Below, one piece after another: positions 25,649 to 34,301 of a stretch of 64,000 nucleotides of DNA. The stretch's first letter is position 1. Each line of letters starts with the position of its first letter. Both the position numbers and the translations under genes were made by a program. Below the pieces are notes generated by a model that saw only the letters and a program-made list of their open reading frames with translations, made no database searches and was not told the origin of the DNA. This DNA is from an uncultured Lachnospiraceae bacterium (GTDB lineage: Bacteria; Bacillota; Clostridia; Lachnospirales; Lachnospiraceae). The stretch lies in contig CALCMD010000103.1 of assembly GCA_937965795.1 (NCBI GenBank), positions 1 to 64,000 on the forward strand, read 5' to 3'.

Positions 25649-26323
25649 TTATTTTACTCCGTACTGCTCATAATATGCGTCGATTGCTTTCTTGATGGTA
25701 TCGTCGATCACGACTTTTCCATTCCGTTCTTTGTTGTACAAATGTTCTACGACTTCTGCCATGCTCACAATCGCATTTGCCGGAAAGCCGTATTTTTCCT
25801 CAATCTCTTCCAGCGCGCTCTTTTCACCCTTTCCTCTCTCCATGCGGTTTAAGGAAACGATCAGACCTTTGATTTCCACGTTTCCCTGCGCCTGAATAAT
25901 CGGAAACGTCTCCTCAATCGACTTTCCGGAAGTCGTCACATCCTCTATGATGACTACCCGGTCGCCGTCTTTGATCTTGCTTCCCAGAAGAATCCCCGCA
26001 TCTCCGTGATCTTTTTCCTCTTTTCTGTTGGAACAGTAACGGACGTCCTTTCCATACAGCTCACTGATTGCCATCGTGGTCGCCACACTTAAAGGAATCC
26101 CCTTATAGGCCGGCCCGAACAGTACGTCAAAGTCCAGCCCATAATTATCATGAATGGCCTTTGCGTAATATTCTCCCAGTTTTCTAAGCTGCGTCCCGGT
26201 AACATAGGCGCCGGCATTCATAAAAAACGGGGATTTTCTTCCGCTCTTTAAGGTAAATTCTCCGAATTTCAGGACATCGCTGTCCACCATAAAGTTAATA
26301 AATTCCTGCTTATAGCTTTCCAT
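25649..26323 (-). CDS. pyrE: Orotate phosphoribosyltransferase PyrE
   Basis: PyrE joins orotate to PRPP to make OMP. The 224-residue protein carries the PRPP-binding motif RVVIIEDVTTSGKS and the FGPAYKGIPL segment of the orotate site. The start at 26323 is chosen because GGAGG lies 8 nt upstream; an earlier in-frame ATG at 26338 is part of that box. It follows pyrD by 16 nt in the operon pyrC-F-K-D-E. Confidence 0.97.
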   Translation of the reverse strand: MESYKQEFINFMVDSDVLKFGEFTLKSGRKSPFFMNAGAYVTGTQLRKLGEYYAKAIHDNYGLDFDVLFGPAYKGIPLSVATTMAISELYGKDVRYCSNRKEEKDHGDAGILLGSKIKDGDRVVIIEDVTTSGKSIEETFPIIQAQGNVEIKGLIVSLNRMERGKGEKSALEEIEEKYGFPANAIVSMAEVVEHLYNKERNGKVVIDDTIKKAIDAYYEQYGVK

Positions 26324-26339
26324 CCTTCGCTCCTCCATT

Positions 26340-27248
26340 CTATGATCTCACCGCGCCGACCAGCTCTGTGACTGCGCCGACCTTCTGCCGTTCCATATAT
26401 TCTTCGATTCCCTTTATGACATCCAGTGTCGCCGTGGGATGAAAGAAATTCGCCGTCCCCACAGAAACCGCCGTGGCTCCCGCCAGAAGAAATTCCAGTG
26501 CATCCTCTGCTGTAGCAATCCCGCCCATACCGATAATCGGAAGTTTCACGGCATTTGCTGCTTCATAAACCATACGGACCGCCACAGGCTTCACTGCCGG
26601 CCCGGACATGCCGCCCGTTTTATTCGCCAGGGCAAACGTACGGCGATTGATATCAATCTTCATTCCGGTCAGCGTATTGATCATGGAAACCGCATCCGCT
26701 CCGCCTGCCTCGACAGCTCTTGCCATCTCTGCAATATCCGTCACATTGGGACTCAGTTTCATGATGACCGGCTGCTTCGCCACCTTCTTTACGGCTTTCG
26801 TGATTGCTTCCGCAGACGCCGGATTCTGCCCAAAAGCAATCCCGCCTTCCTTCACATTCGGGCAGGAAATATTGATTTCGAGAAGATCCACATCTTCATC
26901 GCCCAGCCGCTCTACAACCTCGCAATAGTCCTCGACACTTTTGCCGCAGACATTGACAATGATTTTTGTATCATACTGACGGAGGAACGGAATATCCCTC
27001 TTTACAAACACATCAATTCCCGGATTCTGTAAACCAATCGCATTTAACATCCCGCCATAGACCTCCGCCACTCTGGGCGTCGGGTTTCCCGGCCACGGCA
27101 CGTTTGCCACTCCTTTTGTCACCACGGCTCCCAGGCGGGACAAATCTACGAACTCACTGTACTCCGCGCCGGAGCCAAAGGTTCCCGACGCCGTCATCAC
27201 AGGATTTTTCAGTTCCACGCCTGCAATATTTACTCTTGTATCGATCAT
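26340..27248 (-). CDS. pyrD: Dihydroorotate dehydrogenase, catalytic subunit (class 1B) PyrD
   Basis: PyrD oxidises dihydroorotate to orotate on FMN and, in class 1B, passes electrons to PyrK. The 302-residue protein shows the class 1 active-site loop with Cys as catalytic base (LEINISCPNVKEG), TASGTFGSGAEY near the N terminus, and GMGGIATAEDALEFLLAGA at the FMN phosphate site. The start at 27248 has GGAGGTG upstream; the longer frame to 27290 would enter pyrK. The start overlaps the pyrK stop by 4 nt (ATGA). Confidence 0.97.
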   Translation of the reverse strand: MIDTRVNIAGVELKNPVMTASGTFGSGAEYSEFVDLSRLGAVVTKGVANVPWPGNPTPRVAEVYGGMLNAIGLQNPGIDVFVKRDIPFLRQYDTKIIVNVCGKSVEDYCEVVERLGDEDVDLLEINISCPNVKEGGIAFGQNPASAEAITKAVKKVAKQPVIMKLSPNVTDIAEMARAVEAGGADAVSMINTLTGMKIDINRRTFALANKTGGMSGPAVKPVAVRMVYEAANAVKLPIIGMGGIATAEDALEFLLAGATAVSVGTANFFHPTATLDVIKGIEEYMERQKVGAVTELVGAVRS

Positions 27249-28024
27249 AATTCCACCTCCGTAGAAAGGAATACAGGCCCTTCTTTGCACACACGCTTGT
27301 TGTGTACATGGGAGTGCTCATCCACTTCCTTCGACTGGCAGACACATGCCAGGCACGCGCCGATTCCGCACGCCATGCGCTCCTCCAGAGACAGCCAGCA
27401 CTCAATGCCCCTCTCCTCTGCATAGGCTTTCAGCGCCCGAAGCATCGGCGTGGGGCCGCAAGCATAAATAACGTCCGCCGGAATCTTCTCCCTGCGAATG
27501 GCGTCCAGCACATTTCCTTTGGTTCCCGCACTGCCATCCTCCGTAGCGATATAGACCTTGCCATTGTTTCCTAACTCTTCGGTCAAAAACAGTTCATCCC
27601 GATAACCCACTACGATATTCTTCTCACCGTCAAGCTGTTTTGCTAATTCCAGAATTGGAGGAACGCCGATCCCTCCCCCGATCAGCATCGCCGTCTTTTT
27701 CCCCTTCATGCGCGAGAGTGGGAATCCGTTTCCCAGAGGCCCCATGATTTCCAGCGTATCCCCTACGCCCATTTTCGAAAATTCTTCGGTTCCTTTTCCG
27801 GCTACCCGGTATACAAGGCGGATCTGCTTCCTCTCTTTATCAATCTCACAAATACTGATCGGTCTTGGCAGCAGACGGCTTCCATCTGTACTGAATACCG
27901 AAACAAACTGTCCGGGCGCCGCATCATCCGCAATCTTCTCCGTCTGCATCCACATACTGTAAATTCCTCTGCCGATTCTGCTCTGCCCGACAATCTTACT
28001 GGTTTCTTTCCATTTGGTTGGCAT
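27245..28024 (-). CDS. pyrK: Dihydroorotate dehydrogenase electron transfer subunit PyrK
   Basis: PyrK carries FAD and a [2Fe-2S] cluster and links PyrD to NAD. The 259 residues show the FAD motif RPISICE (about 54-60), the NAD-binding loop GGGIGVPPI (about 115-123), and the C-terminal cluster cysteines in CGIGACLACVC with a further Cys in KRVCKEG. The start is supported by AAGGGAG. The gene overlaps pyrD and follows pyrF. Confidence 0.96.
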   Translation of the reverse strand: MPTKWKETSKIVGQSRIGRGIYSMWMQTEKIADDAAPGQFVSVFSTDGSRLLPRPISICEIDKERKQIRLVYRVAGKGTEEFSKMGVGDTLEIMGPLGNGFPLSRMKGKKTAMLIGGGIGVPPILELAKQLDGEKNIVVGYRDELFLTEELGNNGKVYIATEDGSAGTKGNVLDAIRREKIPADVIYACGPTPMLRALKAYAEERGIECWLSLEERMACGIGACLACVCQSKEVDEHSHVHNKRVCKEGPVFLSTEVEL

Positions 28025-28040
28025 ACTTTTCTCCCTTATC

Positions 28041-28967
28041 TTATCTGTTCTGCAAAGCCTGCGCGATGTCGGCGGCCATATCCTCTACGGCTGCTCTGGA
28101 TGCCTCGCCGAAATTCTCTGCGCCGAACTTTGCGTATTTTTCCTGTTTGTAAGCGGCGATAATTCCTCTGGAAGAGTTTACGATAGCGCCAAGCCCATCT
28201 TCATTAAAGAAATGCACCAGATCCTTTCCCTTTCCACCCTGTGCGCCATACCCCGGCACCAGAATAAAGGATTTCGGCATAATCTTGCGGAGCACTTTTC
28301 CCATCTCCGGATAAGTCGCTCCCACGACAGCGCCCACATAACTGTAAGTATCACCCATACATTCCTCTCCCCATCTGGCTACATGCTCTCCCACCAGCTC
28401 ATACAGCGGCTTTCCGTCGATCAACTGATCCTGGAACTCCCCGCTCGATGGATTCGAAGTCTTTACAAGAATGAAAATTCCCTTTTTCTCCTCTTTGCAG
28501 ACATCCAGAAACGGTTTGATGCCGTCTGTCCCAAGATAAGGATTCACGGTCGCAAAATCCTCGTCAAATGGCGCATAGCTTTTGCTTCCCACCTGTACCT
28601 TTCCCAGATGTCCCGCTGCGTAAGCCGCAGAGGTGGAACCTATATCTCCTCTTTTCACATCGCCGATTACCACCAGGCCCTTTCCCTTACAATAATCCAC
28701 CGTTTTCCTGTATGCTTTGAGTCCCTCGATTCCAAACTGCTCATACATGGCAATCTGCGGCTTCACTGCCGGAATCAGATCAAAGGTATGATCGACAATT
28801 TCCTTATTATACTGCCAGATCGCTTCCGCCGCTCCCTCCAGTGTCTCTCCGAACTCAGCAAATGCTTTTTTCTGAATATGCTCCGGAATATAGTCCAGCA
28901 TCGGGTCCAGCCCTACAACGATCGGCGCATTTGTTTTCTGAATATTACTGATCAGCTTTTGAATCAT
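28041..28967 (-). CDS. pyrF: Orotidine 5'-phosphate decarboxylase PyrF (long type)
   Basis: PyrF converts OMP to UMP. With 308 residues it is the longer type 2 form. The catalytic D-x-K-x-x-D motif is seen in VIGDVKRGDIGSTSAAYA, and VGLDPMLDYIPEH forms the N-terminal substrate strand. I place the start at 28967 because GGAGG lies 8 to 9 nt upstream; the first 23 nt overlap the end of pyrC. Confidence 0.96.
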   Translation of the reverse strand: MIQKLISNIQKTNAPIVVGLDPMLDYIPEHIQKKAFAEFGETLEGAAEAIWQYNKEIVDHTFDLIPAVKPQIAMYEQFGIEGLKAYRKTVDYCKGKGLVVIGDVKRGDIGSTSAAYAAGHLGKVQVGSKSYAPFDEDFATVNPYLGTDGIKPFLDVCKEEKKGIFILVKTSNPSSGEFQDQLIDGKPLYELVGEHVARWGEECMGDTYSYVGAVVGATYPEMGKVLRKIMPKSFILVPGYGAQGGKGKDLVHFFNEDGLGAIVNSSRGIIAAYKQEKYAKFGAENFGEASRAAVEDMAADIAQALQNR

Positions 28968-30267
28968 CTTTTTTCCCTCCTGCATTTTCATTCTCGTATT
29001 GATATACTATTTCTCCGCCGCAGATGGTAGCGATTACTCTTCCTTTTACTTTTCTTCCCTGAAACGGCGTATTCTTTCCTTTTGACGCAAACTCTTTCAC
29101 ATCGATCACATACTCCGCCTCCGGGTCGATCACGGTCACGTCCGCCGGTTTTCCTTCCGCCAGAGATCCTCTGTCAAGCCCCAGGATTTTCGCCGGATGA
29201 TAGCTCATTTTTTCCGCCATCTGCATCGGAGTCAGAATTCCCGTATCCACCAGCTCCGTGATAGTCAGCGCCACCGAGGTCTCCAATCCCACGATTCCAA
29301 AAGGCGCCTTTTCGATCGGAAGCCCCTTTTCCTGCGCGCTGTGCGGCGCATGATCTGTGGAGATGACGTCCATAATTCCCTCTTTCAGCCCTTCTTTTAA
29401 TGCCTCTACATCTTCTCTGGTGCGAAGCGGAGGATTCATTTTATAATTCGGGTCTGCCGTTTTCACATCATCTGTGGACAGTGTGAAGTGATGCGGACAC
29501 ACCTCGGCAGAAATCGAAACGCCTGCCGCTTTTGCCTGTCTGACCATCTCCACGCTTCCTTTTGTGGAGCAGTGGCACAGATGCAGATGGACTCCCGTCT
29601 CTTTCGCCAGCAGGATGTCTCTCGCTATGATCACATCCTCCACTGCATTGCTGATGCCTCTCAGTCCCAGCGCTTCCATCTTTGCGTCCGCGTTTACCAC
29701 GCCTCCCTGTACCAGATTGATATCCTCACAGTGTGCCAGTACCGGAATCCCCAGTCTTTTCGCTTCCTTCATCGCTTCCCGGTACACGCCGGAATCCATC
29801 ACGGACTTTCCGTCCTCCGTAATCGCAGGCGCGCCGGCTTTTACCATTCCCTCAATATCCGCTACTTCCTTTCCTTCCATCCCCTTTGTCACGGAACCGG
29901 TTTGCAGTACATGAACCGGAGCCACCATTTCTGCTTTTCGCATCACATAGCCGACCCTGTCCCCGTCGTCCGTCACAGGCTTTGTATTCGGCATAGCCAC
30001 GACCGTCGTGATTCCTCCCCGTGCCGCCGCCCTGGCTCCTGTTTCCACATCTTCCTTATAAGTAAGACCGGGGTCCCGCAGATGCACGTGCAGGTCAATA
30101 AGCCCCGGCATGACATAGCACCCCTTTGCGTCAAGAACCTGGTCTGCTTTCTCATCAATTTTACTGCCCACTTTCTCGATGACGCCTTCACGAATAAAAA
30201 TATCAAACTTTCCATCTCTCTTTGTGTCCGGGTCAACGACCCGCCCATTTTTAATCAGTATGCTCAT
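28945..30267 (-). CDS. pyrC: Dihydroorotase PyrC (class I)
   Basis: PyrC closes carbamoyl-aspartate to dihydroorotate. The 440 residues show the metal-binding HxH in DLHVHLRDPG near residue 60, a His in VLAHCED, and STDHAPHS near residue 305, as in class I dihydroorotases. It opens the pyrimidine operon, with AAGGAGCC as ribosome binding site. No pyrB or carbamoyl-phosphate synthetase genes are seen in the window. A possible promoter lies at about 30,380-30,410, and I see no PyrR-type attenuator in front of it. Confidence 0.97.
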   Translation of the reverse strand: MSILIKNGRVVDPDTKRDGKFDIFIREGVIEKVGSKIDEKADQVLDAKGCYVMPGLIDLHVHLRDPGLTYKEDVETGARAAARGGITTVVAMPNTKPVTDDGDRVGYVMRKAEMVAPVHVLQTGSVTKGMEGKEVADIEGMVKAGAPAITEDGKSVMDSGVYREAMKEAKRLGIPVLAHCEDINLVQGGVVNADAKMEALGLRGISNAVEDVIIARDILLAKETGVHLHLCHCSTKGSVEMVRQAKAAGVSISAEVCPHHFTLSTDDVKTADPNYKMNPPLRTREDVEALKEGLKEGIMDVISTDHAPHSAQEKGLPIEKAPFGIVGLETSVALTITELVDTGILTPMQMAEKMSYHPAKILGLDRGSLAEGKPADVTVIDPEAEYVIDVKEFASKGKNTPFQGRKVKGRVIATICGGEIVYQYENENAGGKKDDSKADQ

Positions 30268-30404
30268 ATTTACGGCTCCTTTTCATTTTTTCAATTTCCA
30301 GCCTTCGAATTCCTTTTAAACATTTCAGCTCCCGGACTCCGGATTTCACTTTTCTCTCCCGGATACTCCGTTTCATTTTATCATATCCGAAACCCTGCCG
30401 CAAT

Positions 30405-30521
30405 TTATTTTTGCCGCGCTTTCTTTTTCAGCCTCTTCACACTGTTTTTCACCGACCAAATGGTATACAGGGTTATGACTGCCATCTGAATTCCTTTCAC
30501 CAGCTTTTCTTTTTCTTTCAT
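30405..30521 (-). CDS. Possible small basic protein, 38 aa
   Basis: A short frame opening MKEKEKLVKGIQMAV with one moderately hydrophobic stretch (about 11-24) and a strongly basic C terminus (KNSVKRLKKKARQK). AAGGAG lies upstream but 13 nt away, which is wide. It sits between pyrC and the divergent radical SAM gene. It may be a small membrane-associated peptide, or chance. Confidence 0.4.
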   Translation of the reverse strand: MKEKEKLVKGIQMAVITLYTIWSVKNSVKRLKKKARQK

Positions 30522-30597
30522 ATACTTCTCACCGCTCCTTCCCTGATATGCTAAGTATAACATCCGGTTCTCAATATGAAAACAAAAAGTTGAAACC

Positions 30598-30626
30598 TTG
30601 AATTTCATTTTCCAAGATGATATGAT
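30598..30626 (+). promoter_or_regulatory. Promoter of the radical SAM gene
   Basis: TTGAAT (30598-30603), 17-nt spacer, TATGAT (30621-30626). A start near 30633 would put the whole structured element below into the 5' leader. Confidence 0.65.
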
Positions 30627-30812
30627 GAGTCAAGGGACAAATGGACATAAAATACATGCTTGCATGTATTTTTATGTCTATGAGTTCTGCAAAACATGAG
30701 CACACAGCCATTTTTCGAAGAAAAATGAATGGATTGCGAATGTTTTCGTCGATTTTGAAAGTGCGAAGCACAAAAAATCGACGTCAGGCTCATTTGTCGG
30801 GCAACTCATATG
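30624..30812 (+). ncRNA. Structured 5' leader or hairpin-rich mobile repeat
   Basis: The outer ends pair (ATGAGT 30625-30630 with ACTCAT 30804-30809; GACAAATG 30636-30643 with CATTTGTC 30791-30798). Inside are three hairpins: 30644-30678 (15-bp arms with one bulge, loop CTTG), 30709-30727 (perfect 8-bp stem, loop GAA) and 30747-30783 (10-bp arms CGTCGATTTT/AAAATCGACG, with an inner GTGC-GAA-GCAC hairpin). The fold looks like a multi-branch junction closed by a long-range stem. It could be a cis-acting RNA of the radical SAM gene or an inserted palindromic repeat. Confidence 0.55.
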
Positions 30813-30844
30813 ATTACATCAGAAAAAAGAACACGGGGGACGCT

Positions 30845-31780
30845 ATGAAAACATGGGGGGAAAAACCATACCGCTCTCTGGATTATCATCTGCGGGAACG
30901 TTATGGAGAAAAAGTTTATAAGGTCTCCTTAAATGGAAACATGACCTGTCCGAACCGGGACGGAACGCTCGGAAGCCGGGGGTGTATCTTTTGCAGCGCC
31001 GGAGGCTCCGGTGACTTTGCCGGAGACGCCTCCTTATCTGTCACGGAACAGATTGAACGCCAAAAAACAGGCATTCTTCGAAAATTTCCGGCAAAACGCT
31101 TTATCGCCTACTTTCAGGCATATACAAACACTTACGCGCCTGTGGACTACCTGGAACGGATTTTTTCGGAAGCGCTTTCACACCCCGACGTCGTCGGCCT
31201 TTCCATCGGCACCAGACCCGACTGCCTGCCCGCGGATGTACTAGAGCTTCTGGCAGAGCTGAATCAGAAAAAGCCGGTAAGCGTAGAACTTGGACTTCAG
31301 ACCATTCACGAAAAGACTGCTTCTTTTATCCGGAGAGGCTACCCTCTCTCCTGCTTTGACGAGGCTGTGAAGAATCTGCGCAAAGCCCGCCTGGAAGTCA
31401 TCGTCCACACGATTCTTGGGCTTCCCGGGGAGTCAAGGAAAGAAATTCTGGAGACCATCTCTTATCTGAACCACAGCGATATTCAGGGAATTAAATTGCA
31501 GCTCCTGCATGTATTAAAAGGCACAGACCTGGCGGATTACTACCATTCCCCTGGTTTTCCGGTCATGACTCAGGACGAATATGTAGATCTGGTCATTGCC
31601 TGCCTGGAACGGCTCTCCCCGGATATTACCATCCACCGTCTGACAGGCGACGGCCCGAAAGACCTGCTCATAGCTCCGCTGTGGAGCGCCCGAAAGACGG
31701 CGGTATTAAACCAGATTCACCATGAAATGAAAATCCGACATACGTGGCAGGGACGCTGTCACGAAGCAAAGGAGGCGTAA
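30845..31780 (+). CDS. TIGR01212-family radical SAM protein (YhcC/YtqA type)
   Basis: The 311-residue enzyme has the family's radical SAM cluster region CPNRDGTLGSRGCIFC, in which the usual CxxxCxxC is replaced by a wider first spacing, and later SVELGLQTIHEKT and HTILGLPGESR motifs of the TIM barrel. Members are suspected to modify tRNA, but the reaction is not firmly known to me. I start it at 30845, where GGGGGAC precedes the ATG; the open frame continues upstream to 30641 only by running through the hairpin element. It overlaps no gene, and DUF4364 follows after 3 nt. Confidence 0.92.
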   Translation: MKTWGEKPYRSLDYHLRERYGEKVYKVSLNGNMTCPNRDGTLGSRGCIFCSAGGSGDFAGDASLSVTEQIERQKTGILRKFPAKRFIAYFQAYTNTYAPVDYLERIFSEALSHPDVVGLSIGTRPDCLPADVLELLAELNQKKPVSVELGLQTIHEKTASFIRRGYPLSCFDEAVKNLRKARLEVIVHTILGLPGESRKEILETISYLNHSDIQGIKLQLLHVLKGTDLADYYHSPGFPVMTQDEYVDLVIACLERLSPDITIHRLTGDGPKDLLIAPLWSARKTAVLNQIHHEMKIRHTWQGRCHEAKEA

Positions 31781-31783
31781 GCA

Positions 31784-32296
31784 ATGGCAGAGCCACACAC
31801 TCTATACAAACTGATCATCCTTTATATGCTGAAAAAAGTAAATTTTCCTCTCACAAACGCACAAATCTCAAATTTTGTACTGGATCAGGGATATACGACT
31901 TATTTTACACTTCAGGAAATCATTCACGAACTTCTGGATTCCGGGCTGATCCACGGCGAGACGATCCGAAATACCTCCCGCTACAACATCACTGACGCCG
32001 GCGCCGAGACTCTGGACTATTTCGGCAGCAAGATTTCCCGGCCGATTCAGGAGGATATCGACAACTATCTGGAAGAAAACCGCTTTCAGCTCCGCAATGA
32101 AGTCTCGGTCATCGCCGACTATTATAAGACCACAGAAGGAGAATATACGGCGGAATGCAAGGTACGGGAAAAGAATGCGGATTTGGTCAGCCTGTCGCTG
32201 ACGGTTCCCCTGAAAGAACAGGCCGCGTCCATCTGTGACCACTGGAAGGACAAATGCCAGGAAATTTATTCTTTTTTAGTGAAAGAACTCCTGTAA
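31784..32296 (+). CDS. DUF4364-family protein
   Basis: The 170-residue protein belongs to a clostridial family with an N-terminal winged-helix-like domain (YKLIILYMLKKVNFPLTNAQI, then a recognition-helix-like TLQEIIHELLDSGLI, and a wing reading SRYNITDAG) and a C-terminal alpha/beta region. It probably binds DNA, although no target is known to me. It starts 3 nt after the radical SAM gene with a strong AAAGGAGG box, so the two form an operon. Confidence 0.9.
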   Translation: MAEPHTLYKLIILYMLKKVNFPLTNAQISNFVLDQGYTTYFTLQEIIHELLDSGLIHGETIRNTSRYNITDAGAETLDYFGSKISRPIQEDIDNYLEENRFQLRNEVSVIADYYKTTEGEYTAECKVREKNADLVSLSLTVPLKEQAASICDHWKDKCQEIYSFLVKELL

Positions 32297-32301
32297 AACG
32301 C

Positions 32302-32329
32302 TTGCATTTTCCGTATGATCGGTTACAAT
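32302..32329 (+). promoter_or_regulatory. Promoter of the ABC-F gene
   Basis: TTGCAT (32302-32307), 16-nt spacer, TACAAT (32324-32329), giving a leader of about 40 nt before the ATG at 32375. Confidence 0.6.
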
Positions 32330-32374
32330 GGAAACGATTGACATTCTATAAAAAAGAGTAAGCGAGGTTTCATA

Positions 32375-34012
32375 ATGATTAGTGCAAATAATGTCACATA
32401 CCGGGTAGGCAAGAAAGCCTTATTCGAAGATGTAAATATTAAATTTACAGAAGGAAACTGTTATGGTCTGATCGGTGCGAACGGCGCCGGAAAATCCACC
32501 TTCCTGAAAATTCTTTCCGGCGAGTTGGATACTACGAATGGTTCGATCGCCGTCACGCCCGGCCAGCGTCTTTCCGTGCTGGAGCAGGACCATTTCAAAT
32601 ACGACGAGTATCCTGTGCTGGACACCGTTATCATGGGAAACCAGAGACTGTATGACATCATGAAGGAGAAAGAAGCCATCTATGCCAAAGAAGATTTTTC
32701 CGATGAAGATGGAATCCGTGCCAGTGAGCTGGAAGGCGAGTTCGCCGAGATGAACGGCTGGGAAGCCGAATCGGATGCCGCGACTCTCTTAAATGGACTT
32801 GGCATCAGTCCTGAACTTCATGGTTCCCTGCTGAAAGATTTGAACGGAAATGAAAAGGTGAAAGTGCTGCTGGCAAAAGCCCTGTTCGGCAACCCGGACA
32901 TCCTTTTGCTTGACGAGCCGACCAACCACCTGGATTTAAACGCGATCGAGTGGCTGGAAGAGTTTCTGATTAACTTTGACAATACCGTGATTGTCGTGTC
33001 CCATGACCGCTATTTTCTAAATAAGGTCTGCACGCATACCGCAGATATTGATTATGGCAAAATTCAGCTCTATGCCGGAAATTATGACTTCTGGTATGAG
33101 TCCAGCCAGCTTCTGATTCGCCAGATGAAAGAGGCAAATAAGAAAAAGGAAGAAAAAATCAAGGAATTGCAGGAGTTTATCTCCCGTTTCAGCGCCAATG
33201 CTTCCAAGTCCAAGCAGGCGACCTCCCGAAAGAGGGCTTTGGAAAAAATCGAGCTGGATGAGATTCGTCCCTCCAGCCGTAAGTATCCCTATATTGATTT
33301 CCGGCCGAACCGCGAGATCGGAAATGAAGTCCTCATGGTGGAAAACATCTCAAAGACGATCGACGGTGTGAAAATTTTAGACGACATCACCTTTACGCTC
33401 GGACATGACGACAAAGTGGCTTTTGTCGGCGGAAACGAGCTGGCAAAAACGACGTTCTTTAAAATTCTCATGGGCGAGATGGAACCGGATGAAGGAACCC
33501 TCAAATGGGGCGTCACCACCTCGCAGGCATATTTTCCGAAGGACAATACAGAGGAATTTGACAACGATCTGACGATCGTGGACTGGCTGACCCAGTTTTC
33601 TGAAATCAAGGACGCCACCTATGTGCGCGGATTTTTGGGACGTATGCTTTTTGCCGGAGATGACGGCGTCAAAAAGGTGAAGGTTCTCTCCGGTGGAGAA
33701 AAGGTGCGCTGCCTCCTCTCTAAAATGATGATCTCCGGCGCTAACGTCCTGCTTTTGGATGAGCCGACCAATCATCTGGATATGGAATCCATCACCGCTC
33801 TGAACAACGGTATGATAAAATTCCCCGGCGTGCTGCTCTTTGCCTCCCACGACCATCAGATCGTGCAGACCACGGCAAACCGTATTATGGAAATCCTTCC
33901 AAACGGAAAAATGATCGATAAGATCACGACTTATGACGAATATCTGGCCAGCGATGAGATGGCAAAGAAACGTCAGGTTTATACAACGGACGGAACACCG
34001 GAGGATAATTAA
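32375..34012 (+). CDS. ABC-F family ATPase (YkpA/YbiT-like)
   Basis: The 545 residues hold two ABC ATPase domains joined by a charged linker and no membrane segments, so it is a soluble ABC-F protein that acts on ribosomes rather than a transporter. Domain 1 has an intact Walker A (GANGAGKST) but a degenerate signature (LNGNEKVKV). Domain 2 has an unusual Walker A (GGNELAKTT) and an intact signature (LSGGEKVR). Both Walker B segments read LLLDEPTNHLD. It does not show features that assign it to a named resistance class. It has its own promoter and a stem-loop behind it. Confidence 0.95.
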   Translation: MISANNVTYRVGKKALFEDVNIKFTEGNCYGLIGANGAGKSTFLKILSGELDTTNGSIAVTPGQRLSVLEQDHFKYDEYPVLDTVIMGNQRLYDIMKEKEAIYAKEDFSDEDGIRASELEGEFAEMNGWEAESDAATLLNGLGISPELHGSLLKDLNGNEKVKVLLAKALFGNPDILLLDEPTNHLDLNAIEWLEEFLINFDNTVIVVSHDRYFLNKVCTHTADIDYGKIQLYAGNYDFWYESSQLLIRQMKEANKKKEEKIKELQEFISRFSANASKSKQATSRKRALEKIELDEIRPSSRKYPYIDFRPNREIGNEVLMVENISKTIDGVKILDDITFTLGHDDKVAFVGGNELAKTTFFKILMGEMEPDEGTLKWGVTTSQAYFPKDNTEEFDNDLTIVDWLTQFSEIKDATYVRGFLGRMLFAGDDGVKKVKVLSGGEKVRCLLSKMMISGANVLLLDEPTNHLDMESITALNNGMIKFPGVLLFASHDHQIVQTTANRIMEILPNGKMIDKITTYDEYLASDEMAKKRQVYTTDGTPEDN

Positions 34013-34021
34013 AAGGACAAT

Positions 34022-34042
34022 AGGGGGCGCTTTTGCACCCCC
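34022..34042. terminator. Stem-loop after the ABC-F gene
   Basis: AGGGGGCGC-TTTT-GCACCCCCT forms a strong stem 10 nt after the ABC-F stop. The plus side lacks a T run and the minus side has only short T stretches, so it may work as a terminator in either direction for two convergent genes. Confidence 0.6.
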
Positions 34043-34065
34043 TGAAAAAATACCGTTCCGTCCTT

Positions 34066-34209
34066 TTACTGCCGGATATAAATTCCCTGCTCCTCAATCC
34101 ATTCTTCCAGATCTGCCAGCGCATCCTGCGCCCATGTTTCGCTGAGTTTTTCTTCCTGCCGTGTATCCTGTTCCGTCCGCTCATCTTTTGTTTTCTTTTC
34201 TTCTGCCAT
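34066..34209 (-). CDS. Small acidic protein, 47 aa
   Basis: A short frame with a very strong ribosome binding site (AGGAGGAGGT, 6 nt before the ATG). The product starts MAEEKKTKDERTEQ, is highly charged in its first half and ends with an amphipathic Trp-containing helix (ETWAQDALADLEEWIEEQGI). It has no membrane segment or Cys. It lies alone between the ABC-F gene and an intergenic repeat, convergent to ABC-F. I do not recognise the family; the strong start signal is the main support. Confidence 0.65.
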   Translation of the reverse strand: MAEEKKTKDERTEQDTRQEEKLSETWAQDALADLEEWIEEQGIYIRQ

Positions 34210-34301
34210 ACGATGACCTCCTCCTGACACAACAGGGCAACCATCCCGCCATCACCATTGATTTTGGAACTGTTACCCCATCCGTTTTTCTTATTCTACT
34301 G

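Noticed and set aside
30641..30844. N-terminal extension of the radical SAM protein
   Set aside because: These codons run through the three hairpins and lack homology; GGGGGAC before 30,845 fits the start at MKTWGEKP.
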